A DNA stretch of 64,000 nucleotides from Sugiyamaella lignohabitans (Eukaryota; Ascomycota; Dipodascomycetes; Dipodascales; Trichomonascaceae), in the NCBI RefSeq assembly GCF_001640025.1, contig NC_031673.1, forward strand, positions 558,001 through 622,000, in the 5' to 3' direction. The notes beneath the pieces were generated by a model. That model searched no databases. It saw only the letters and a list, made by a program, of their open reading frames with translations, and was not told where the DNA came from. A program made the translations under genes and the position numbers. Shown in pieces: positions 35,124-45,544 of this stretch (its first letter is position 1; every line of letters starts with the position of its first letter).

Positions 35124-37110
35124 CTTTATAAAGTGTCATTGAATATCTTGAGCCCTCATTGAGTGAATATATTAATTATAGACAGGCTGCTGTGTGGCAG
35201 TTGATATGCAGGCAAATTTCATTCATACCTGCAACTGTTGTGATCAATTGTGTATGATTTTCCGACTCCACTGGTTAGGAAACACTCTATTGTCTTGGTT
35301 GCGATCCCATACACGATGAACATCAGTGTCCGTCGGACATCCACTTAACATGATGGCGATGAATTTAACTCAACTAGCAAGTGTCGGGTTCAATTTAAAA
35401 TATCGTATTATCAATACTTAATCGATAATTGACCAATAGCAGTCAAGATATCGATTTCATTGTTGTTCCAAAGTAGCGTAATCGATGGGGAGTACCGGCC
35501 CGCAGAACATTGGCTAACCTCGGTAACAATCACTTGATGTTAAGTTCGTGAGCTATGATTGAGTCCCAAGGTTGAATCTTAATTGAAACGTCCGATCATC
35601 AAGTACCGATACGATCGAATCAAAAGAAAGCACGTATTGTAGTGCCAGAAAGGGTTCAAATCGACTGGTTAGTATTAGGTGAGAATGGAACTAGTTCATG
35701 AAACTGCCATTCTTAGCCTAAGTTTTTACGAACCGCGGTCGATGACCGGGGATAAATCATCAAGTTTCAGTCTCCGTATTAAATGGGTACAGTTGCTCGT
35801 GGCGGAATCAATCCGACGGCCAAGTTTCAGCTCTATAACAAACACTCTTTTTAGATATTTGCCCTTGTCAAAGGTATGGGATCGAAACAAGAAGCGGTCG
35901 CTAGCATGGAGGTAGCGCTAATCAGGGAAATTAAGATTATCGGTACAAAACGTTCCTGTCATCCGGCTGTGTGTTGTCCGATTACGGACCGTAGTAACCC
36001 TATTCAGTTAACCTCTTGCTCTAACCCGAACTTAATAATTGCATGAAGTTTTAAGCCGTTTCGCTGAATAATAAAGCATCTGACATTCATTGGCACCTAA
36101 ACATTCTGTCCTCCGAATAATACCGCATAAAATGAGATTCATTTCCGCTCGCGTTATCGTGCATCGAAACGCATGCAGGGAAGTTGTGTTCCCCTGAACA
36201 AGCTAATAGCAGCGATTGATCGACCTGATTTAAAGCTACTGATTCAGTAAAGATTCACTGTCACCAAATAGGTCTCACAAATAAAATATAATAGAAGGAC
36301 TTCCCAAAAAATCTCCGGACACATCATGCCACTGCCAGGGCAATAGATGGCCGAGTTCTTAGTTGCTGGACTCTATGTACCTGATATCCAACGATCCTTG
36401 CCGCGAGCCATTGAGCAGGTAAAATCTTAATTGTGCTTAAGCTACATTTAGGTATTTGCAGCAGGTCCAGTGCGGTATGTTCGATATTTGCTTTTGTTTC
36501 AAATCTCTTGGCTTTGCACCTTGTTTTTCACATTTAATTATATCATTCAGAGTCTGGCAATTGCTGATATTGGTTGCCAACTTACACCTTTTTAGCACAT
36601 CATTGAGGTAAATTGCTCGCCTCTCCATTGAATTGCATTGAGAGTCTTTATATTCTGTCCATCCATGATTATCTCATAGTCAATAATATAGTTTCACCCG
36701 AATTACTATAGTCTAGAACTTTACATATAACTTAAAATGCGCAAGCTTTGCATGTGAGACAAAATAATAATTATGTTATTGACGTTCGGACACTGTTCAG
36801 AACATTCAAACGCCGGATCAGGCTAAATGTGATTAACATATGCTCCCTCGTGTGAGCGGAGTGACGAAATTACAACGAAATCAGAGGTGGTCTCCGAGTG
36901 CAGCCATTGATTTGGATTCGGAACAATCCGAATTGGCAGTTTCTCGGTTCTAAGTAGAACCGGCATGTTGTCGTATAACTTAAATAACACACACATCTCC
37001 AGGGCAATAGAGGGGGGAATCTGAAACTGGCCAAGATCGTTGACCGAACTAGAGATATATATCTAAGGTAAAATAAGACAGAAAAAAAAAAGCAAAATGA
37101 ATATCTTAGA

Positions 37111-37182
37111 TGCCTTCGACCAGACTCGAACTGATGATCTCCTCATTACTAGTGAGGCGCCTTACCACTTGGCCACGAAGGC
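37111..37182 (-). tRNA. tRNA-Thr (anticodon AGT), second of a tandem pair
   Basis: Same cloverleaf as the copy at 22480, except that the last acceptor pair is G:C rather than A:T (GCCTTCG/CGAAGGC), a compensatory change. A T-run on the minus strand follows at about 37090-37080 and can serve as Pol III terminator. Confidence 0.96.
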
Positions 37183-37201
37183 GGCGTGAAAGATAATTAA
37201 C

Positions 37202-37273
37202 TGCCCTCAACCAGACTCGAACTGATGATCTCCTCATTACTAGTGAGGCGCCTTACCACTTGGCCATGAGGGC
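37202..37273 (-). tRNA. tRNA-Thr (anticodon AGT), first of a tandem pair
   Basis: Acceptor GCCCTCA/TGAGGGC, a compensatory C:G change at the fourth pair. It is transcribed toward the next tRNA, only 19 nt away (37183-37201), and the spacer has no run of four or more T. Joint transcription with the next tRNA is likely. Confidence 0.96.
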
Positions 37274-37361
37274 AATTTTTGATTTGCGAATACCCACGTT
37301 CCACTACGGTAAATGCTTTATCCCAAATATCCATATTTTCCAACGTTTAGTTGCCAGTATT

Positions 37362-37414
37362 TCCTGCGAAGCAGGAGCCAGGGGGTCTGGGGCGGAGCCC
37401 CAGCCACCAGAGGC
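37362..37414 (-). repeat. GC double-hairpin element, copy 13 (3' of UGA1, sense)
   Basis: Minus orientation, 152 nt past the UGA1 stop. It has the perfect second hairpin (TCCTGCGAAGCAGGAG). The outer core is partly decayed (CCACCAGAGGC). Confidence 0.88.
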
Positions 37415-37566
37415 AGGGTGGGCCCACCAAGGTGTCCTCTTGGAACGGTTCTGCAACCCAGAAAGCCCTGCAGCCGGCCTCGACGAGCAACAGCGCAGAA
37501 CTCTCGACAAAAAAACCAATTAATACATCATTATTTTTCATTACATAGACTTAAAACCACATATAT

Positions 37567-39051
37567 CTAGGCGGAGGCGACGATCTTCTCGACAACGTCA
37601 AGGAGGATATCGGCATGCTTCTCCTCGAAGGTCAAGGCAGGACGTAGACGGATAGCTTGAACACCACAGCCGCCAATGTTGACACCAAGTTCCTTGGCCT
37701 TCTTAATGAAGTTGTCACGGAACTCAGGAGAGGAGCAGTCCCATGCAATGAAGGTACCTTGACCCTTTCCTCTCAAGTTGGCGATGTTTTGAGGGTACTT
37801 GGTAGCAAGAGCCTCAAGCTTACCAAAGAGGTAGTCACCGACTTGAGCGGTGCGCTCAACGAGGTTGTTCTTTTTGATTTCGTTGAAGATGGCACTGGCA
37901 ATGATGGCCTTGGATGGGTCACCACACCAGGTGTTGAATTGACGGTATGCAAGCTTGGGTCTAAGCTCAGGGTTGCTGAAGTAGTAACCGGCAGCTTGAG
38001 CCTTTTTGGAGAAGGTGACAATGTCAGGAACCGAGTCGAGGTTCCAGTGCTCGTGAGCCCACAACTTACCAGTACCACCAACACCGGTTTGAACCTCGTC
38101 GACAATCATGACAACATCGTGCTTCTTGGTGATATCACGGATACCTTGGAAGAAGTCGCGAGAAGCGTGGAAATCACCACCCTCGGAAAGAATGGGTTCA
38201 ACAATGACAGCGGCAACTGGGGTCTTCCAGGTGGTCAAGATCTTCTCAAACTCCTCGAGACATCTCTTTTCTTCTTGCTTATTAGCCTCGACGTTCGCCT
38301 CAAGAGGGTATTGAAGTCTTGGGAAAGGAGCCTTGGGCCAGTCAAAAGCAGGAATATCGAGCTTGTGAATGGGCTTAGATCTGGTAGCAGACAACGAACC
38401 GAACAATCTACCGTGGAAAGAAGACTCGAATGACAAAATAGATCCGGCTGGGGAACCAGGAGCTTGGTTAGACATAGTAGTGGTCAACTCTTCCTGAGTG
38501 AAGCCACCAGAACCTCTCTTCTTAGAGGCTTGATAAATAAAGGCAGCCTTGAAAGCAGTTTCATTAGCATCCGAACCGGATAAAGCAGTCCAAACATTAG
38601 AGAATCCTTTGGGAGCAGCAGCCATGATTCCCTTCTCAAGAATATCAGCATAGTCGTTGGAAGGGAAGTTACCAGTAGCAGGTCTGTTAACAAGAGAATT
38701 GATCATGGCATCAGACTTGGCAGCTTCAATCAAAGCAGGATTATTGTATCCAAGAGCAATTGAAGCAATCTGAGCATAAACGTCTAAAAGAACATTACCG
38801 TCAACATCGACAATGTAGTTTCCAAGAGACTTGTAATAATCAGCTACAAAGTAAGCAGCTGGGATATCCATGCTTTTGTTGAGCTTCTCAAGAGCAGCCT
38901 TGGTTTGAGGACCAGGAATAGCTGTCTTGACAGAAGGAGCGGTGGGCTCATTGGGGAAATAGCTAGCAGCAACCGACGATGACAAACGAGTCAATCTGGC
39001 ACCAGCAACGCGATTGCGAAGCAATGATGATCTAGTAACAGATCTAATCAT
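37567..39051 (-). CDS. UGA1: 4-aminobutyrate (GABA) aminotransferase, likely mitochondrial
   Basis: PLP-dependent class-III aminotransferase that moves the amino group of GABA to 2-oxoglutarate, giving succinate semialdehyde in the GABA shunt. At 494 aa it shows GSDANETAFK, SFHGRLFGSLSATRSK, the PLP-binding IVDEVQTGVGGTGK and FSKKAQAAGYY with the Schiff-base Lys near residue 347. The N-terminus, MIRSVTRSSLLRNRVAGARL followed by Ser/Thr-rich sequence, is basic, lacks acidic residues and looks like a mitochondrial presequence; S. cerevisiae Uga1 lacks one. Codon choice is strongly biased, which fits high expression. A TATA tract lies about 100 bp upstream. Confidence 0.95.
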   Translation of the reverse strand: MIRSVTRSSLLRNRVAGARLTRLSSSVAASYFPNEPTAPSVKTAIPGPQTKAALEKLNKSMDIPAAYFVADYYKSLGNYIVDVDGNVLLDVYAQIASIALGYNNPALIEAAKSDAMINSLVNRPATGNFPSNDYADILEKGIMAAAPKGFSNVWTALSGSDANETAFKAAFIYQASKKRGSGGFTQEELTTTMSNQAPGSPAGSILSFESSFHGRLFGSLSATRSKPIHKLDIPAFDWPKAPFPRLQYPLEANVEANKQEEKRCLEEFEKILTTWKTPVAAVIVEPILSEGGDFHASRDFFQGIRDITKKHDVVMIVDEVQTGVGGTGKLWAHEHWNLDSVPDIVTFSKKAQAAGYYFSNPELRPKLAYRQFNTWCGDPSKAIIASAIFNEIKKNNLVERTAQVGDYLFGKLEALATKYPQNIANLRGKGQGTFIAWDCSSPEFRDNFIKKAKELGVNIGGCGVQAIRLRPALTFEEKHADILLDVVEKIVASA

Positions 39052-39151
39052 TATACAAATAAATTAACTGTCAATAAAAGCACAAAAAAAGACTTGTTGA
39101 CAGGGATAAGTAAAGAAGAAGAAACAGAATAGATCAATCCAGAAATCACCC

Positions 39152-39166
39152 TATATATATATATAT
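39152..39166 (-). promoter_or_regulatory. TATA tract of the UGA1 promoter
   Basis: A TA repeat of about 15 bp, 100 bp before the UGA1 ATG, at a distance normal for a yeast TATA box. Confidence 0.6.
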
Positions 39167-40052
39167 TTACCAGTTACACGCCTGTTCCCAATCAGGAGGG
39201 TCTTCCCCAGGTTTATGCGGCTAGGATTGCCGTGAATTAGGCGCCCTATCAGGCTATCCGTCGAAAATGGCAGGTTTCGACTGACTTGCCGCTGCTGATA
39301 CCTCTGGCGCGCTACTGGTCGGGTTTCTGCCGCGTGAACGGCAACCGTCTGGCGGCTGGTGATTCTGATCCTGACTTCAGGGCTCCGTTCTCCGGAATGT
39401 GCGCTTGTTTTTCAATTCAATTGTCCTGCCATTGCAATTGGTCAATTTATTACACCAGAATGGAATGTTCGTTGAAACGAGTCCACAATAAAAGTGGGTG
39501 ACTAGTATCTGTAGAGATTAGCATTAGTCATGGATTATTTAGATTCTGTATCTCCGAGACCTAGCGAGTTTCATAACCGTTTTCCAGTTGAATCAAGCGG
39601 GTTAGCAGCGAGCGATAAGCGGGCCCCGGATATTCCTGGCAAGGGTTTTCGGCCGGAATACAGTCATTCATCGCCTACTTCTACCGGAAATAGCATTCCC
39701 GGCCACTGCAAGCAGGGTTTGCCGCGAGCCTAGTTGGCTGCCAGCCCCGGTGGGTAACAGGCTTTCTCATCCCAACATTGTTCTCAAAGGCTCGGCTCGT
39801 CCGTAACCAGCGTTTATCTCATTTCATGTTTTTCCGGGTCACCTGCACGAACGCCGTCTGGTGGAGATAACTTTAGCCGCCGGGGTCCCCTGTAAACTGC
39901 GAGCGCCGATCTCAGATAAGGTTGCAATTAGCTTTCCTAACTAGGCAGGCAATCCCAGATTGCCCATATCAGGCAATAAACCCCTGACGCTATCTACTCA
40001 GGGGGGCCATTGCGGAGACACTTCTCCAGCTGGACCCTTCTATAGGAGGGTG

Positions 40053-40113
40053 TGCCTCCGGCGGCTGGGGCTGCGCCCCAGACCCCGTGGCTCCTCTCGC
40101 TGCGCTCGAGTCG
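40053..40113 (+). repeat. GC double-hairpin element, copy 14 (left arm of close inverted pair)
   Basis: First hairpin CTGGGGC-TGC-GCCCCAG. Antisense to SET2. The pair with copy 15 is separated by about 24 nt. Confidence 0.92.
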
Positions 40114-40137
40114 TTGCTCGGGGGTCGCCAGAGTGTT

Positions 40138-40180
40138 CGCTTCGCACAACGGGGTCTGGGGCGTAGCCCCAGCCGCCGGA
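40138..40180 (-). repeat. GC double-hairpin element, copy 15 (3' of SET2, sense)
   Basis: Minus orientation, 88 nt past the SET2 stop. First stem intact with yet another loop (GTA on the + strand). The second module is shortened. Confidence 0.9.
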
Positions 40181-40268
40181 GACACATCCACCATCCCCCT
40201 GAGACGCTGGCTGGCTGAATAAATTACATTAACTCGTAGAATACAATACATACAGAGGCCCGGTTGGC

Positions 40269-43018
40269 TCAGTCTACGCGGCGGCGTTTGTTGTCGGCGT
40301 CGCTCGTGTCGGATGTGCGCTTGGTCCTATTTTTGTGCTTTTCTTCGTACTTGGCTACCGCCTTTTCCATGTATATTTTCACGAACTTCTTGACCTTGGC
40401 TTTCTTGTCGTCAGACAGCTCGTGCGGACTCTTGATCTCGCGGCCATCTTTCGTCTCTTTTCCGACTAATGTCTTGACGATGTCTTTGGAAAATTGCTTC
40501 ATGTTCTCGTGACCGCCGACTTTGTCTTCGTACTTTTTCACCAGGTTCGGCACAAACTTGGCCAGCTAGAGTGTGTTAGTATGGTCATATATACTTCACG
40601 GTTTCTGGTCATCTCGTCTATACTCTCGTGAAGTGAGATGTGCTAGGTGCTACTTACAGTTCTGGTGAAGACGGATTCTGGAGTATCGTCCTCACGCTTC
40701 TTTTTCTTTTCACTGCTTGGCCGATGGCTGGACCGATGCGATGATTTGGTTTTCACAGCGTCGACAATGGACTGCAGCTCGTTGATTTTCTGCTGTTGCA
40801 GAAGCACAATATTTTGGCGACTTTGGTTTGCTGATTCGATGATCTGTTCGATTTGAAGCCGTTCTTGCTCTTTCTGCAGCAGTTCGGCCTTTTCTCTCTC
40901 GTTATCGGGAATAATGCGCGAGTCTTTTTGTGGAGACCCTTCTTTCGGTAGCGTCCAGGAACTGAGTCCTGTGGTGCGGTTGAAATAATATCGACGCCCG
41001 TCTGGTGCTAAAGCCGTTTCCCAGCCTGAAGGTAGCGGTGATGGTGATCTGGTCCTATTGCGACGGTACCGATTATCATAATCCCGCTCCCGGCCTCTAT
41101 TATTATAGTTATCTTTAGCACCCCAGTCTCGTCTCGGTAGCTTTTCACCACGGTTGTCTTGAATATTATCGTGGCTATTACTACCATAAGCACGAGGATA
41201 TGCTGGTCTGGTTGGTGACGATGACGCTCCCTCTTCTTGAGGAGTACCACTGGCTGAATTCGAATTAGTGCTTTCTTTAGCACCTCTTTCTCGTCGGGGA
41301 ATCCGATATGCCATTTCTAAACTGCTCCATTCTTGGAGTAAAGTGGATGCCAGTTTCTGCACTTTGTCTGATGTACTATCTTTAGCCAGTCCAGCTACGA
41401 TAGACTCGATTTTCGAACTGGAAATCTTGTTTTTGGTCAGTCGTGGCCATCGAGTCAGAATCTCCAGAATCATTAGTGGCACTACATCATTGGGCCAGTC
41501 TGCTGCTAATATTACACTGAACACTTGGTATCCATGCATTCTCATCACTTGGCCATGCACACTGCTATCATCCGTAATAAAAATACGGTTGACCAGTTTT
41601 TCAATTAACCACTGCTCCTGGCCTTGAAGCAGCGCACTCATGATTTTGGTTACCGACTCTTCCTGAACAGGTTTGGCAGGAAGCGACAGTGAATACTCTC
41701 GATACAGATCCTCATCTGAAGCCCCACTAGCATCAGCAGTGGCATATTTGCCATCTCGGCCATCTTTTTTGAATTTTTTGGCAATAGAAAGCCACTGCTT
41801 CTCATCTTGTCGCGTGAGATCGAGAACGTCGACTATTAGTTGCGGTAGTTTGGTAGCTGCTGCCTCCGTCTGAGTCTTTCCACCTAAGATACCTATGCAA
41901 TTCGACTCTCCACAATAACAAGGTTGTGCTTGAGTACCATATCGGTCTACATTATAATCAAAGGTAATCTCCTCGCCTTTGATAATATCCCGTTTGCTGA
42001 AAATGCCCATTCTAACTTTGTCGCCAACAATCCATTTGTCAACATAGCAGTTAGGACGACAGGAATGGTTACAGAATCGCGCCATACTTCCTTGTTTCGT
42101 GGCATCTATAAACTCGCCTTTCTGAAGCATCATAAAGTAAAAGTGTCGGATTCCTTCCAATTTATAGGTTTCCATTCTTTGACGGAAATTACTTTCGTCA
42201 ATGACCTCACCTATATATTCGTAGATAAAAGTATTTTGAGGAATCGCCTCCAACGCCCGTACACCATATCCTTTGAGCTCAGTTTGAATAACATCCACAT
42301 TAGCATATTGTTTAGCTTGAAACCTCTGATTGCCACAGTCGTCTCCGCATGTACAGTTATCGTTAGTACACTCAATAGACGTGAGTCTATTAATACAATC
42401 AGAATCATCACCACATGCAATATTTTTTCCATTAACCCAGTGCTCCCGGCAGTCACAGTTCATAGCTTCCACTTGACCTGAGCTACCAATATTGCCTCTT
42501 CCTTGGTATGTGCACTGTTCGAGCTGGATATATGTTGATTGAGCCTCTGCAGTCTTAGACTCTAGGTCGTTGAAGAGTTGTCGAGTAACTTTTACATTCT
42601 TTTTGTCTTCAGATTTCGGTTTAATCTGGTCGTCAAATGGATCAACAGGCTCTTCTGAACCAGCACTGTCGCCATCAGTAATTGTGTTTTCTTGTTTCAA
42701 ATCAGAGCGAGTCACAGTTCCGTTGCCTCTTGCCCTTCTGCCAGCTCCAGAAACTGGTTCGTCATCTTCGTCAATATCCGACTTGTCGTCATTACTAATA
42801 TCGATGATTTCCACCTTGGGTTTGCTAGTTGAAATTTTTATATTGTTTTCCTTTTTCAAGACCTTTGATGGGGCTGCCGCAACGCGGACCTTTTCACTCG
42901 AGACCGAGTTCTCTGCTGGTCCATGCGATCCGTTTTGTTTGCTGGGCTTATCTCCATACAGGTCGTCATCTGAGTCCGAAAATTCGATCACCTTAATAGG
43001 CCTTGATATTTTCGACAT
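40269..43018 (-). CDS. SET2: Histone H3 Lys36 methyltransferase Set2, two exons
   Basis: Methylates H3K36 during RNA polymerase II elongation. Exon 1 (43018-40658) encodes a Ser/Asp-rich N-terminus, the Cys-rich AWS domain (about residues 185-235), the SET domain (about 237-358, with RFCNHSCRPNCY and GEEITFDYN), a post-SET CYCGESNC motif, and a WW domain (about 661-692, GWETALAPDGRRYYF). The frame then runs into a GTAAGT donor. The intron 40657-40566 (92 bp) has the branch point TACTAAC and ends CACACTCTAG. Exon 2 (40565-40269) encodes LAKFVPNLVKKYEDKVGG and further helical sequence, the SRI domain that binds the phosphorylated Pol II CTD. The join is in phase 0 and gives 885 aa. Without splicing the protein would lose SRI. 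Confidence 0.96.
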
Positions 43019-43397
43019 TGGAGCATGAGGTAATCTCTCCTTTCGTTGGCCTGAAGTTTCCTTAATCAGAACTAGTTCATCAACGCGCGACTTCGCATCG
43101 CAGCCTTCACCGCATCCTACAGATATGCATGTATCCGCCTATTGAAGCCTATTACCGGATTCTTGGTAACAGCCCAGTAGCACTACTACCCCAGTCTGAG
43201 CTCCGTTTCAGGCCATTGTGTCCTCTCACTAATCTCGAGTCGTTTTCGAGGGGTTCCCAAATATCTCCTGCGTAGCAGGAGCCACGGGGTCTGGGGCAGA
43301 GCCCCAGTCGCCGAAGGCAAATGCAACATAGAACAGTAAAGCAAAATTTATTACTAAGCAGGGTGGAGAGGATTCATTAATCGTAATTGTGCTGTCA
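43019..43397. other. SET2 5' region / PNPOx 3' region
   Basis: Short intergenic region with the GC double-hairpin element at 43265-43319 and a degenerate trace of a facing left arm (TCCTCTCAC..CTCGAGTCG, about 43220-43243). Confidence 0.6.
43265..43319 (-). repeat. GC double-hairpin element, copy 16 (3' of PNPOx-like gene, sense)
   Basis: Minus orientation, 78 nt past the stop. Second hairpin CTCCTGC-GTA-GCAGGAG is perfect with a loop unlike the other copies. The outer core is slightly decayed (CGCCGAAGGC). Confidence 0.9.
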
Positions 43398-44336
43398 TTA
43401 GGGACTGAGGTCCTGCTCTTTCCATTCGTCGTATCGGACACGAGTGAATAGAGTGCGACGGCCGATAGACTCATCGACGACGATATCGACCTGGTTAACG
43501 AGCATGAGTACCACTACAAAGTGCTCTTTACCCGAATCCTCGCTCGCACCGTCGACTCCACGGGAAATTGAGTCAAGAGCTTTCGTCGTAGAACCGTCAA
43601 GCAATGATTTGGGTGTAGGATACTTGAAAGTCTTCTTCATGCGAGGGGACATGCTGGACCACAGTCGATTATATTCATTAAGCCACTCTTCAGCGGTGGG
43701 AGGAGGGAATATCGAGTCGTAGTCGGTAGATGGGTCGTATGAGGGTGTTATTACAGGATAGTAAGACCGTGGAAGGTGCTTTCGTGAAGTAGCAGCAGAC
43801 GCCAATGGAGCTAATATCGTCTCCGAAGGTGAGGAAGATGTACCTTTAGCTTCGTTATTGGCCGTATTATTTGATGAGGAATCTGGAACTGCAACAGGTG
43901 CTGATGAATTATTAGGATTTGGTGATCCAGGGTTTCCCGACGGAGATCCAGAACGGGACGACGATCCTGAAGATGGTGGTGACGACTTGACAGGTTGACT
44001 CAGCGGCAGAGTCGAAGAAAGCTGGGGTGTATGATTAGGCGATAACAGCTGTGCAAATCCAGACAGTCTGATTTGGGTACTTTTATTAGGGAAATAGAAA
44101 CATGCTTCATATGCGTCGTTTGTCTCATTGAGATCGCTTACTTTTTGCATTCTCATATCGGTGGTAAATACCAAAACTCCAGTGGATTTGTCGTCAAACA
44201 GCCATCCTCGTGACACACAGGTTCTTGCATGAGGGATCCGGTTGTGTGATACTGTACAAAATGTGAATGTTGGCAATTTCTCTACTGCTTTTAAGCATGA
44301 ATCAAGTAGCGGTGTCCACGGGGGAGGACAAGACAT
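43398..44336 (-). CDS. PNP oxidase-like FMN-binding protein (Alr4036/YLR456W type)
   Basis: A 312-aa protein with the N-terminal layout of the fungal pyridoxamine-phosphate-oxidase-like family (S. cerevisiae YLR456W/YPR172W): WTPLLDSCLK, then FCTVSHNRIPHARTCVSRGW, then VLVFTTDMRMQKV, which form the split-barrel flavin-binding core. A Ser/Asn/Pro-rich insert (about residues 110-180) is followed by a C-terminal part with EEWLNEYNRLWSSMSPRMKK and DIVVDESIGRRTLFTRVR, typical of this family's C-terminal end. The substrate is unknown; some relatives are proposed flavin-dependent oxidoreductases. Whether it makes PLP cannot be told. Confidence 0.83.
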   Translation of the reverse strand: MSCPPPWTPLLDSCLKAVEKLPTFTFCTVSHNRIPHARTCVSRGWLFDDKSTGVLVFTTDMRMQKVSDLNETNDAYEACFYFPNKSTQIRLSGFAQLLSPNHTPQLSSTLPLSQPVKSSPPSSGSSSRSGSPSGNPGSPNPNNSSAPVAVPDSSSNNTANNEAKGTSSSPSETILAPLASAATSRKHLPRSYYPVITPSYDPSTDYDSIFPPPTAEEWLNEYNRLWSSMSPRMKKTFKYPTPKSLLDGSTTKALDSISRGVDGASEDSGKEHFVVVLMLVNQVDIVVDESIGRRTLFTRVRYDEWKEQDLSP

Positions 44337-44719
44337 GATGATGATATTGCTTGTCGAACCAATGGGAAAACTAAACTACACCGGGTATATGCAAATAAAA
44401 TGCAGATATAAAAACAATTATCAGATAGATCGCTTGACAGGCTAGTTTCGCAAGATCAATTTAGAACTTAATTTCGAATTAATTGGATGTGAAATGTTGG
44501 GGCAACGGAACCCAGCCAAATAAATAGGATCGAAGAGAGTCAAGTCAAGTGGATCAGCTAACCAATATGCCGAATTGGCCTAATTATATTATGTTGCTGG
44601 TAATCGTTCAAAAATATCCCTGTTCCAGTTCCTTGACTACGGGAACGTTCGGATTGAGTATAATATTAGAATTAAACTTTTGCGAAGGGTCACTGAAAGA
44701 CGGAATATTTGATCAGCTT

Positions 44720-44728
44720 ATCACGTGA
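44720..44728. promoter_or_regulatory. ATCACGTGA, Cbf1-type E-box
   Basis: A perfect RTCACGTG site about 385 bp upstream of the PNPOx-like start. Cbf1/Pho4-type binding is known for this motif; use here is inference. Confidence 0.45.
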
Positions 44729-45544
44729 GTTTGATCCGAACTATTCCATTAACTCCGATGGCAAGAGGGCAATGAATGTTAAAGTAGTAAGGCGGCTCGA
44801 TTACTAAACAAAATAGTACCAAATATTTAGTGTGATCGGAAAATCTAAAGAAACGGATAATACAGACGTCGTGGTGATTTATATAAATTAAATTGATGAC
44901 CGATGCCGCATTCACACTGGGAAAATTATACCATTCACATACATTCTGCTGCATATAACAATGCTTGTTGCAGTGATTCACTGAGAGCATCGGACCAGCT
45001 CTGAGATGAGGGAAAAAACCACCCAGGGCCACCGCGGGCCAGTCAGGTTCGAATTAAGCGCCAGCATGGGTCTATAAAATCAATTGAAAGTCAGCTCAAG
45101 AATACAAACTATAACAAAGACTGCTGTCTAAAAAAGGTGTATTTCAATTCTGCTTCGATTAATTGATATTGGAAATGACTGATCATATTCTGGTAGCAGA
45201 CGGTTACGGCGTTTAGTCTATAACACCCCTACCCCCTCTTTCGTCCCCTATTTTTTTTTTTGTCCTTTCTGCATGATGGGTCAACTCAAGAGGGGCTCAT
45301 GAGACCAGCTGATGTCGCGTGTCAGCTTTTGGAGCCAGCACGAGACCGCTTTCCTCAACAGCCTTAGCTGATTTCACCAGTTCATCTTGGACCACGAATT
45401 AGCCAACCAAGAGGTTTATCGCGAGCACGAGCATCGTTGCCATCGATATCCAGCAGATAACGCATCTGTCTCACGGCATGCAGTGCACCAGGTGTGCCGC
45501 TACTTGAGCATATGTCCCCCACCAACGACGGGCCGAGTCGATCT

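Larger units (their letters stand above)
29033..37110. other. Right half of the gene-poor island, upstream of the Myb/SANT gene
   Basis: About 8 kb without a supportable gene. On the + strand it contains purine-rich tracts at about 30085-30312 and 30674-30750, pyrimidine-rich on the strand of the Myb gene, and a G-rich purine tract beside a TTACCCG site at about 35090-35123. Short open frames are unrecognised. Confidence 0.65.
39052..40268. other. UGA1 upstream region
   Basis: About 1.2 kb 5' of UGA1 and 3' of SET2. It holds a TATA tract, several CCGC/GCGG-containing stretches (for example AGCCGCCGGGG near 39872, which resembles part of the UAS-GABA bound by Uga3-type zinc-cluster factors), and a facing pair of GC elements at 40053-40180. 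Short + strand open frames have no recognisable product. Confidence 0.55.

Noticed and set aside
37657..38433. 258-codon + strand frame opposite UGA1
   Set aside because: Shadow of the highly biased UGA1 coding sequence; no recognisable product.
39286..39733. Two + strand frames upstream of UGA1
   Set aside because: Under 75 codons each, no recognisable domain, in a promoter region with scattered short palindromes.
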